Positions 21,835 through 31,677 of a stretch of 64,000 nucleotides of DNA are shown in pieces (position 1 is the first letter of the stretch; each line of letters opens with the position of its first letter). Source of the stretch: Prillingera fragicola (lineage: Eukaryota > Basidiomycota > Tremellomycetes > Trichosporonales > Trichosporonaceae); NCBI GenBank assembly GCA_002335605.1, contig BEDY01000006.1, forward strand, positions 992,001-1,056,000. The letters are read 5' to 3'. The notes under the pieces were generated by a model. It was given only the letters and a program-made list of their open reading frames with translations, was not told the origin of the DNA and searched no databases. The translations under genes were made by a program, and so were the position numbers.

Positions 21835-22968
21835 ATGGAAAGTTGCATCTTGGTCGCCGTTGTTGTTGCCACCACATCACTCTTGCAATCTCGCATAGCT
21901 CACACGATGGCAGACACACCCGAAACTCCTAACCCGTGCACACTCACTCTCGAGGACGGCACACACTACGACCTGTCAAAGCTCAGCTCGGCGAAAAAGG
22001 ACTATATCGCACAGACGGGCAACACGACTGTAGAGTATCGGCTCAACGTGTGCCGCGGGGTAGTGACCGAGCTGTTCAACTTGCCAGACGCAGACAAGGT
22101 CGGCGGGTTTGCCAGGCGGGACCGCGGTGACTTCTCTATCGGGTAGGTTGTGGGCACACGGACAGGAGGAACTGACGGACAAGATCAGTGTCTACCAACC
22201 TCACGCTCACGCCGGCGACGCGCGAGCCCCTGCTCGTGCTCTCGGCTGGGTCTAAGTGCACGTCCAACGAGAATGAGCTCGCATCGACTGCTATTCGTGT
22301 ACGTCTACTACAACCCTAGCTCACATAGCTGACGGTCAGTTTATCTGCGACCAGAACACGTTCGGCGCCGGAACACCCCGGCTAGTCGCTGCGCTTCCGC
22401 CTGGCGACTCGCCTTGCCACTTCTTCTTTGAATGGTCGACGCACGAAGCGTGCGCGGGCAACAAGCCGCGTGAGCTGCAGGGCGGACACTTTGCTGCGTT
22501 TGGAATTCTGTGAGTGCCACCAACGGTGCGACCACTAACGCGCGCAGTGTCTTCATCGCCATTCTGACCTGGTTCGGTGGCCACACGCTGTACAACCGCT
22601 TCAAGCTGGGCCGTCGCGGCATGGAGCAGTTCCCCCTTCCGTCTTGTCACATGCCCGCGGTCCGCCTGCCCGGCCGTAACAGCGGCGAGAGCAACAGCGC
22701 ACCCAGTGGCCCGCGCTGGGGTGGCTGGGGCCGCCGCAGTCGCCGCAACGGAGGTTACAACCATCTGCGCGCGGATGAGCCCCACGAGGAGGACGGGCTT
22801 GCTGGCCGGTTCTCGCTCGAGGATGACGACGATGACGACGACGATGCGCGCGCGCTTGGTGGCGACACTCACGCTTGGAGGGCGCCACCTGCTGCGATGG
22901 GAGCTAGCCCGCGTGTGAGCGATGACAGGCAGAGGCCGGGGGTTAACCAGGGTCTTGTTGATATTTAA
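21835..22968 (+). CDS. MRH-domain type I membrane protein (Mrl1/Atg27-like sorting receptor)
   Basis: Exons 21835-22142, 22184-22298, 22340-22509, 22548-22968; introns 41, 41 and 38 nt; 337 residues, phases agree. The ATG at 21835 was chosen over 21907 because it adds a signal peptide (MESCILVAVVVATTSLL). The luminal part has mannose-6-phosphate-receptor-homology features: an early PC-LTLEDGTHYDLSKLSS block, LNVC, an RFICDQN strand and a paired CHFFFEWSTHEAC near the membrane. One transmembrane segment follows (GILVFIAILTWFGGHTLYN), then a cytosolic tail with GMEQFPLP, an RG-rich patch and a run of eight Asp. The family works in Golgi-endosome cargo sorting or in autophagy as Atg27. I cannot decide between the two subfamilies. 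Confidence 0.7.
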
Positions 22969-23268
22969 GCCTCGGTCGCATAGAGTACTACAGGCCGTAT
23001 AGCTGGCATTGTTGGGCTGGAACATGCGGCAGACATGCACACTACTGTATATAAATCATACAGGACAGACCTCCACCAAGAGGAGCTGTTTACGTAAACC
23101 CACGCTACCACTTCCCAACTAACCCCGTTCTTCCCCGAGTGTGGCACTTTGTGGCCCACCGCAGCTCTCCGCCCAATCCGTGTGCAGCCATTGGCGCCGT
23201 CGGGTGGTGGTAGCAGTCTCAACGTCGTCGGACACCATCTGCTCACCACTCTCCCGTCGCCAGCAACC
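22969..23268. promoter_or_regulatory. NDUFS2 upstream region with candidate TATA box
   Basis: TATATAAA at 23048-23055 lies about 214 nt before the NDUFS2 start codon. It might equally belong to the 3' end of the preceding gene, 80 nt after its stop. Confidence 0.35.
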
Positions 23269-24896
23269 ATGCTCCGCAACCTCCGGCCCCTGTTCGCAAA
23301 GGCCCCCCTCGCACGGGCGCGTGTCCCGGCCGCCGTCCCCTTGGCGGGCCGCCGCTCGTTGGCTACCGAAGTCCAGCCCCGCCGCGAGGCCGTTCGTACC
23401 CAGACTGTCGAGGAGTGAGTAGCTCCGCCGCGCCTGCTGCATGCTCTGGAACGTGTGCCAATGGGCCGCGTGCACTGGGAGAGTATGCGAGAACACTGCT
23501 GATGCCAAAGGCTTCACGACCTGAGCGCCGAGGAGATTCTCAAGGAGACCGACACCAACATGCGTCACTTTACTGGTACGTTGGCGATGGAGCAACAACA
23601 TTCGCGCGCGCGCGCGCGCGCTGTGCGCCCGATCAAGCCTTGCTAACACCTGCACAGTCAACTTTGGTCCCCAGCACCCCGCCGCACACGGTGTGCTGCG
23701 TCTTATTCTCGAGCTCAACGGAGAGGAGATTCTCCGCGCCGACCCCCACATTGGCCTGCTGCACCGCGGCACGGAAAAGCTCATCGAGTACAAAAACTAC
23801 ACCCAGGCTCTGCCCTACTTTGACCGTCTCGACTACGTCTCTATGAGTGGGTGGCCTTGGTGGAGAAACGAGAAGGAGCGGACGCTGACCGAGCAGTGAC
23901 CAACGAGCTGTCGTACACTCTTGCCGTCGAGAAGCTGCTCAACATTGAGGTTCCCGACCGTGCCAAGTGGATCCGTACGCTCATGGGCGAGATTACCCGT
24001 GTCCTCAACCACTTGATGGCTGTCCTTACCCACGCCATGGGTGCGTAGTTTGCGTTTGGCGGCGCGGCGCTAACGTTGCAGACGTCGGAGCTCTTACCCC
24101 CTTCCTGTGGGGTTTCGAGGAGCGTGAGAAACTCATGGAGTTCTACGAGCGTGTTTCGGGTGCGCGTATGCACACTGCGTACGTTCGTCCTGGAGGTGTT
24201 GCGTTCGACCTGCCCCACGGCTTGCTCGACGACATTTTCAAGTGGGCGACCCAGTTTAGCACGCGTGTGGACGAGATTGAGGAGGTTGTCACTGGCAACC
24301 GTATCTGGAAGAACCGTACCGTCGGCGTCGGAGTAGTCACTGCCCAGCAGGCGCTCGACTACTCGTTTACTGGTGTCATGCTGCGTGGTTCGGGTATCCC
24401 CTGGGACATTCGCAAGGTCGCTCCTTACGACGCATACGACCAGGTCGAGTTTGACGTCCCCGTCGGAACCAACGGTGACTGCTACGACCGTTACCTGTGT
24501 CGTGTCCAGGAGTTCCGCGAGTCGCTCCGCATCATTGACCAGTGTCTCAACAAGATGCCCACCGGCGCCATCAAGGTTGACGACAACAAGATTGTGCCCC
24601 CGCCCCGCGCAACCATGAAGGAGTCGATGGAGGCCCTCATCTCCCACTTCAAGATCTTCTCCGAGGGCTACACTGTTCCTCCCGGAGAGACCTACACCGC
24701 CATCGAGGCCCCCAAGGGCGAGATGGGTGTCTACCTCGTTTCCGACGGCTCGAACCGCCCCTACCGCTGCAAGATCCGCGCACCGGGTTTCGCCCACCTT
24801 GCCGGATCTGACTTTATGATGCGCCACCACTACCTCCCCGACGCGGTCGCCATTATCGGTACCATGGACCTCGTGTTCGGTGAGGTCGACCGGTAG
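23269..24896 (+). CDS. NDUFS2: NADH:ubiquinone oxidoreductase 49 kDa subunit (complex I)
   Basis: Exons 23269-23414, 23511-23575, 23658-23846, 23897-24040, 24082-24896; 452 residues, phases agree, the usual family length. It starts with a mitochondrial presequence ([20 protein letters not shown]). Core blocks are textbook: [78 protein letters not shown] region, and the C terminus [15 protein letters not shown]. The subunit lies in the peripheral arm of complex I and helps form the quinone site next to the N2 cluster. Intron 2 holds a CG dinucleotide run. The neighbouring QCR9 gene also encodes a respiratory-chain subunit, but there is no sign of joint regulation. Confidence 0.96.
23603..23621. 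repeat. (CG)n microsatellite in NDUFS2 intron 2
   Basis: An uninterrupted CG dinucleotide run of 19 bases lies inside the second intron. Alternating CG tracts can adopt Z-DNA in vitro; any role here is unknown. Confidence 0.9.
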
Positions 24897-25220
24897 AGAG
24901 TGTAGTGAGATAGAGCAATGCATGAGTAGGACAAGACCGCGCGTCTACGAGGCGCGACAGCGCCGAGTCTAACCACTGACAACAGTAGCTCTTGAGTGAG
25001 CTCCCTGGGGCGCCGCAGCGCCCCAACGGTGGGTAGCGAGGGCAAGACTGACCTGTCTGACAGCAAGTCTGATCAAACGACAAGGACAAGCACGTCGCCG
25101 CGGCCTTCCTGCCCGAGCAGCAGCTCTATGTAATGATATACATGCCATGCGGATCTATACATGCGGTCCAAAGTCCAATAAATGCGGGGTATCCTCCTCC
25201 GCTCACTGCACTGTCAGCTC
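24897..25220. other. Convergent 3' flank of NDUFS2 and the glutaminyl cyclase gene
   Basis: No gene seen. Both neighbours end here. Confidence 0.6.
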
Positions 25221-26591
25221 CTAGCCCAGGGACAGAGGGACACGCACCTCCCCACGCACCAGCTCATCCCTCTTCCCCGTCGCTGGGGGGTCGTCGTGCG
25301 CTAGTCCGAGATATCCGGCAGTGAACACGCGCACGATCCGCGCCCACCGCCGCATGGAGGGCAGGTCTAGGGCGTCGGCGTTGTCGCTCATCTGGTGCCA
25401 CACGCGGGGGAAGGGGTGTGAGATGATGTGCAGGATTGGGACGCCGCGTTCGAGAAACTGGGCCGTTAGTTTGCGCTGCCTGCACATACGTACCGGCCGG
25501 TGATCATCGTCCATCATACCGACAAACCCGCGGACCTCTTCAAACCACGCGGGATCGCTGGCGTCCACGAGCCCGGCGTTGCGGAGGGACTGATCTGCCT
25601 TTTTCATCTCTTCAAACAACCAGTCTGTCTCGCGAAAGTAGCTCCTGATGCGCGGACGCTTGGCACCCAGCAGATCCAAGAGGACGAGCACGTCAATCGT
25701 CTCGAGCACGGTCGGGATGGGGGACTGCCGGCGCGCAGCGATGGCGACCGGGTGCTCGATAGGCAGGTAGGTGTCCTCCCAGTGCTCTGCGAGAGCGCGC
25801 GAGCCATAGACGCTATCCTCGTGGGTCCATGTATCAAAGGCCTCTTCGCCGTCGAAAAACACAAACTGCAGCGTCGTCTCGGCCGCCTCGGCCTCGTCCA
25901 GCGTCGCCGTCAGCAGCGGTGTGCCGGCCTTTACGCGCTCGTCCCGTGCTTTCAACAGCGGGGTGAGCGCCTCGGCCGTGTCGATGAGAAAGGCGCATGG
26001 CGCTGCCGAGTCGGTCGCGCCGATAAAGCCTCCCTCGGTGAAGAATTTCGAGTCAAAGTGCGCGGACAAGACGAGCTTGCGTGGTGCATCCGGGTTGAAA
26101 GTGTACACAAGGTTTGTAAACTTGACGTCTCCGATCGGCGTCTTTTGGGTAGATTCATACTGCGCGTGTCAGTTGCTCTCCTGGCAAGCAGTACAGAACA
26201 AGCATACCTTGTCCTCGTGCCAGCCGAGATCACTAAACACTGAGCCAATATACTGCTGCACCTTTGTACTGCACCGTTAGCACTCCCACATCTCCACGAC
26301 GCACTTGTTGTCGCTCCCAGCTACGCTCCGTCAGTCACTATCCAGTGCAAGCCCCGCCCACTCACAGACACGCGGTACAAGCAGCTTGCCCAAATGCCGC
26401 TCATCAACTGCCTGCAGCTCGCCCGGCGGCAGCGCCGCAATGCCAGCGACCTGGGCGGCGGTGAGGGCGCGAAAGTCCCGGCGCTCGCGCGTGTACGTCC
26501 CTGCTGCTCCTGGCCAGGCGAGGAGGAGCAGACACGCGAGGGCTAGGAGGGGGAGCGCGGGGAGAGATAGGGGTGGCCTGTGTCGTGCCAT
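25221..26591 (-). CDS. QPCT: Glutaminyl-peptide cyclotransferase (M28 fold, secretory)
   Basis: Converts N-terminal Gln to pyroglutamate. Exons on the minus strand: 26591-26366, 26320-26305, 26268-26208, 26159-25494, 25457-25221; 401 residues, phases agree. The second exon is only 16 nt. It is needed to keep frame and to build VPRVSGSDNNTKVQQYIGS, which matches the family's VPGS...R block. A signal anchor or signal peptide is present (LPALPLLALACLLLLAWPGA). M28 zinc-site motifs follow in order: SAHFDSK, GATDSAAP, FFDGEEAF, and VWHQMSDN near the end. HIISHPFPRVWH is typical of glutaminyl cyclases and not of aminopeptidases. The last intron (25493-25458, 36 nt) is in frame, so retention would insert 12 residues next to the active site. 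Confidence 0.9.
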
Positions 26592-27118
26592 CGTGCTTGT
26601 TGGGCAATGGACTGACAAGAAATGTGGACGTGACACGCAGACTGGACATTGCCTGCCAAGATGACGGACACGACGGTTTGCCTCCGCTTTCAAGGGGTTG
26701 ACGGCGATCACTTGGTCCGTCGGCGCAGCATGCGGCTTGCTCGTGAAATATGGACGGCAGACTCGTGCTGACTCTCTGACGGCTTCCGACCCGTGCTCAC
26801 TCTCTGACGTCTCTGGCTCTGCTGCTCCGCTCTGCTTGTCGGCACTGCACGCCGAGACTTGGTTCTCCACCGTTCCGCTTCCTCCTCACCACTCATTTTC
26901 CTTCCTCGCTCACGCCGCCTTCCCTTCTCCCTCTCTCCCAGTCCCAGCCCCCACCACAACAACCCCCTCCACGCCGGCCCGTATTTCCAGACGATGCATT
27001 CCTCTACTGGCGGACGACAGCCCTCGGCGTCATTCCATCCTGAACACGCGTGCGGACCGTCCTTCGCACGCTTGTATCCCTAGCGGTGTGTTGAATTGAT
27101 AGATGCGGTAAAGGGCGT
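26592..27118. other. Promoter of the cyclase gene and 3' flank of QCR9
   Basis: Pyrimidine-rich stretches (26,870-26,950) are present. No convincing gene. Confidence 0.5.
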
Positions 27119-27656
27119 CTACTCCTCCTCGTCGGCGACGAGGTACTTGCTGCGGATGTCCTTCCACTGCTTCTGCGCGGCTTGTCAGCAAGCCTGTCCA
27201 TCGAGTCGGGGCTCAAGGCTAGCCTCGCTCGCGGCAAGTTCTCCCGCGCAGCTACTCACTCCCTTGTTGTGCTCGTCCCAGAACTTGGAGGTGACCGAGT
27301 CAAAGGTCAACGCAAAGCCAAAGGCGGCACCGAAGATGGTGGGGACAAAGACCGAGTTGCGGCGGAAGAAGATGTTGTAGATCTGTAGAGCGGGCACGCA
27401 CGGCAGCACGGACGGACGGGGGCGAGGGGGAGGGGTGCGACGACGTGAGGGAAAGGGATAGACCGTGGGGGTGTGCAGGACGTGTGTGGACAGTGCGGGG
27501 ACGTTGGCGACGGCATGCACAAGCAGAGTTCGAGGTTTGTAGGTTCAGATCGGGACAGGTCGGAGGAGCGGAGATGGAGTGTGAAGGCGCATGGTCAGCG
27601 TTTGTTCTTGCGAGCTGGGTGTTTAGGCTGTTAGAAGCAGTACGCACAACGGACAT
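27119..27656 (-). CDS. QCR9: Cytochrome bc1 complex subunit 9
   Basis: Exons 27656-27648 (9 nt, coding MSV), 27382-27260 and 27172-27119; introns 265 and 87 nt; 61 residues, close to the roughly 65 of the yeast protein. The middle exon gives IYNIFFRRNSVFVPTIFGAA with a single membrane span and FWDEHNKG. The last exon gives KQWKDIRSKYLVADEEE. This order (IYN-x-FF-x-RNSVF, membrane helix, N-x-GK-x-WKDI) is the Qcr9 signature. The protein sits in the inner mitochondrial membrane next to the Rieske protein. The 9-nt first exon was chosen because its GTGCGT donor keeps phase; other donors downstream add unrelated residues. Confidence 0.88.
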
Positions 27657-28829
27657 TGTGGCCGGGTCTTTTGAGGGGAGAGGAGAAGGGGGGAGAGAGA
27701 GGTGTTGTTGCTGGTCTAGTGTAGCAGTTCACTGTCGTCCACCTGGAAATGAACCGCGATCCATTGGCCGAGGGGATGGCAGCAGCGAGCAAGGTGCCAC
27801 GAGCCGGAACTATTGGAACTAATCCCGATATTTGATCCCGTCATCGTCCTCATCCAGCCAGCAGACAGCAGCACGGACCCACAGTCTAATCCAGGCACGG
27901 TGTCGCAGAGGGCGCGACGCGGGTCGCGCCTTGGCTGGAGAACTGGACTGTTGACGCTGGTACGCTGGCGGCATGCATGAGAAATGCCAGCATGTATGCA
28001 GGCAGCTCGAGGGTACAACTGTTTGCTAGAGATTCTTAGGATCTATGTGCATGTTTGTGATTATGCATGGGAGCGTGCTGGGCTGACGGTTGAGCTGGCA
28101 GTGGCTCGGCATTTTGGGTGTGTGTGTGGGTAGTCTGACGGTTCGGCGGCGGCTGCGCCCCTGGGCTCTCCCGCGCGCGGTGAACCCTGGCTGCACCCAA
28201 CCAGCCAGCCTGGCAGGACACGCACCCCACCCACCACTGCCCAGCCAGGCTGCTGCTGCCCCCGCTGCCGCCGCCGCCGCCCAGTGACACACACACCTCT
28301 CTCTGCTTGGTGTACCACCCTTCCTCCATCCATCAATCACTCTCCTCCATACCACCCTCTCCCTCACTCCGACCCCACCCCCAGCCCATCACCACTGCCC
28401 TAGGCGTGCTCCCGCTGCACTCCTACCGCACTCATCACTAGCAGCACCCCGCCTCGGTATCCGCCAAGCAGCAGCAGCAGAGGCAGGTCCAGGCGCCAGG
28501 CCTCAAACATCCACGCTACACACCCTCCCTCCGCCATCACCCACCCCACCTACCTTCCCTCTTCTCCATTGCTCTGCTCTCATCAGACACAACTTGCATC
28601 ACCATCCCCAGCACGGGCACAACGCATCTGCCATCTAATTCACATCACCCACATCTCCCCACCTGCCCAAAGCTCCAGCGTTCAAACGCCCACGACCAGT
28701 TGACAACCCGCGTGTTGTTCCGCCGCTTCAAGTAACAAACTTGACACCACAGCCCACCGGATCGCCAACGCGCGCGCCGCGTAACAGGGCCAGAACGACG
28801 GACACGGAGACGCGTAGTGTCTATACATC
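27657..28829. promoter_or_regulatory. Long divergent region between QCR9 and PP2A B56
   Basis: 1.17 kb without a gene. The part from about 28,180 to 28,800 is C/T-rich on the + strand with CACC, CCTC and CAG-type tracts. It is likely the long leader and promoter of the B56 gene. Confidence 0.5.
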
Positions 28830-31176
28830 ATGAAGGGGTTGAAGAAGGCCGTGGTAAGTGGACAATGCGCTCTGCCCCGGAACCCGTCGCTGGCGCTGTG
28901 AAGCGGGCGCCTGTCGTGTATCACCGGCAGCCTCGGTCATGCTTTGTGATGGGCATTGCTAACACCCCACGCAGCTGTCACGGACAAAGACTGGATCCGA
29001 TGGCAAGGCCAAGTCGGCCACCACCAAAGCGGCGAGTCCATCGCCAGGGCCATCGTCACCTGCGTCGTCCTCGCCTGCAAACACGGTAGCCGGACCCCAG
29101 GCCGACCAGAGCTCGGGTTCAAACACTCAGTCGTCGCTTGCCGCAGCCATGGGCGCGCCGTTGACGCCTAGACGCTCGCCTTCCGACAAGACGTCGCCTG
29201 CGCCGCCTCTGGTCATCATCTCGGGTGCGCCGCAACCCGGACCAAACCAAGAGATGCCCGCCGACCCCATCCCCCACGCACCCCACACGCGTGCCTTTGG
29301 CTCGCCTGACCGCCAGCTGGGGCCCGACGGCGCACCTACTCCTCCCAAGGCCAACAACCCGCTCAACCGTCTGCGTGGACCAAAGGACACGATTCCCATT
29401 GTGGGCAAGACGCCACGCAAGCAGCGCAGCTCGCGCTTCTACGTGACTGAGCGCGTCGACATTGAAAAGTTGCCCAACTTTAACGAGGTCCGCCCCGAGG
29501 AGCGCAACGACTTGTTCGTCCAAAAGCTCCAGCAGTGCCGCGTCGTGTTCGATTTCAACGACGCGAGCTCGGAGCTCCGTGGCAAGCAGGTCAAAGCGCA
29601 GACGCTCCACGAGATGCTAGAGTACATTACCCAGCAGCGTGGTGTCATCACAGAGGCCATATACCCAGAGGTTGTCGGCATGGTGAGTGCATACACCAAG
29701 CGATCAGTGCTGACCATCAGTTTGCCGCCAACTTGTTCCGCTCAATCCCTCCCCAGGTCAACCCCACTGGTGACGCGTTTGACCCCGAGGAGGATGAGCC
29801 CGTGCTCGAGCTCGCCTGGCCTCACCTCCAGATAGTGTACGAGTTCTTCCTGCGCTTTGTGGAGAGCCCCGACTTTAACACCAACATTGGCAAGCGCTAC
29901 ATTGATCAACAGTTTGTCTTGCAGCTGCTCGAGCTGTTTGACTCGGAGGACCCCCGCGAGCGTGACTTTCTCAAGACGACGCTCCACCGCATCTACGGAA
30001 AGTTCCTCAACTTGCGTGCGTTCATCCGCCGCTCGATCAATCACGTCTTCTTCCAGTTTGTCTACGAGACGGAGCGTCACAACGGTATCGCCGAGCTGCT
30101 CGAAATTTTGGGCTCGATCATCAACGGTTTCGCTCTCCCCCTCAAGGAGGAGCACAAGATTTTCCTCACGCGTGTCTTGCTGCCCCTCCACAAGGCAAAG
30201 TCGCTCGCCCTCTACCACCCCCAGCTCGCGTACTGTGTCGTGCAGTTCCTGGAAAAGGACCCGTCGCTCACCGAAGAGGTCATTCTCGGTCTGTTGCGAT
30301 ACTGGCCAAAGGTCAACTCGCCAAAGGAGGTCATGTACCTGAATGAGGTCGAGGAGATTCTCGATGTCATTGAGGGCAACGAGTTCTCCAAGATCATGCA
30401 GCCCCTCTTCCAGCAGCTCGCCCGCTGCATCAACAGCCAACACTTCCAGGTGGCCGAGCGCGCTCTCTACTACTGGAACAATGAGTACATTGTCAATCTC
30501 ATGGGCGAGCACATTTCGATCATCCTCCCCATCGTCTTCCCCGCCCTGTACCAGAACTCGAAGCAGCACTGGAACAGGACCATCCACGGCATGGTGTACA
30601 ATGCGCTCAAGCTGTTTATGGAGATCAACCCCGAGTTGTTTGACGAGGTTCAGCACAACTACAAGAGGCAGCGCAAGGAGGACTATGACCGTTCAGTGGC
30701 GAGATACGACGAGTGGCTCGCACTCCGGGACCAGGCCATTGCCAACCACAAAGCAGCCAACATGACCCAGCCCCTGCCTCAACTCCTCCGCGACTCGCCG
30801 CCGCCACGACCTGAACCTTTCGAGGATGACGGAGATGGGTCTGTTGACCTCACTGCCAACGGCTTTGACCCCAGCGAGAGCTTTACCCTCGACCGTTCAA
30901 TCGCCGAGGAGCATGTTCCCGTCGCCGACCCTGGCCTTGACCACCGTACTGTGAGTGGTCGATGACTGCGATAGTTTTAAACTGACATTTCAGCCTGGAA
31001 GCCCAGTCTTGACAGGCCTGAATCCAGCGCAGAGCAACAGCCCCGGCCAGACGGCGCCGCACATGCGTAGGAAATCTGTTCTGCCGATCGACCCCCAGGT
31101 CATGCGTGATCTCGAGGCACACCGGAGTCTGGAAGCAACCCAGGCTGCCACCAACACTGCACCTGAGGCGGCCTAG
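28830..31176 (+). CDS. RTS1: Protein phosphatase 2A regulatory subunit B56 (B')
   Basis: Exons 28830-28853, 28975-29682, 29721-30950, 30994-31176; introns 121, 38 and 43 nt; 714 residues, phases agree. The 24-nt first exon gives MKGLKKAV, and with [11 protein letters not shown] it matches the basic start of fungal Rts1 proteins. A Ser/Pro-rich disordered region leads into the B56 HEAT-like domain: [114 protein letters not shown]. The tail is Pro-rich and variable. The subunit directs PP2A to substrates, such as shugoshin-protected cohesin and stress targets; which apply here is not visible. Confidence 0.96.
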
Positions 31177-31677
31177 TCGCTCTCAACCTAGAAATACCCT
31201 GTTCTCTCCATCTTCCCGAAAACCTCTTACCGTGTACAGTATCTCGCCCGGGCCGGCCGCGATATCGTCACAAAAGACTCGGCCCGCCCTGGGCCGCCTT
31301 GCACTGCACATTCCAGTGTCTGCCAAAGTCTCGTCTAGTCTACGGTCACGCCCACTCAGTCATGTCTCGCCGAGAAATCAACACCACCCATTGATATACC
31401 CCATTCCGCCCCCGCGTCTCTCGTCCCCGCGTCGTCTCGGCCTGCCCTTTTCCTGTTATTTTTTCTTTCTCCCTCTGGCACCACGGTCTGCTCTGCTTTC
31501 GAGGCGCAGCACGCGCCGCATCTGTCTGGACATGGGTTGTGTTGGATGGTCCGGTCGCCCGGGCGCGGTCGGCGAGATGTACACTATGCATGCCGTGTCT
31601 GGTTAGCTGGTGCTGGCGACGACGCGTTTTAGATGCAGCTGATTCATCTCCAAGATCACACAAACGACGTCTACAAC
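31177..31677. other. Convergent 3' flanks of B56 and the acyl-CoA synthetase gene
   Basis: No gene recognised; short pyrimidine-rich tracts near 31,440-31,480. Confidence 0.6.

Noticed and set aside
26698..27099. Open frame on the + strand between the cyclase and QCR9 genes
   Set aside because: It follows pyrimidine-rich promoter sequence, is Ser/Pro-rich without motif and has no upstream signal or homology that I recognise.
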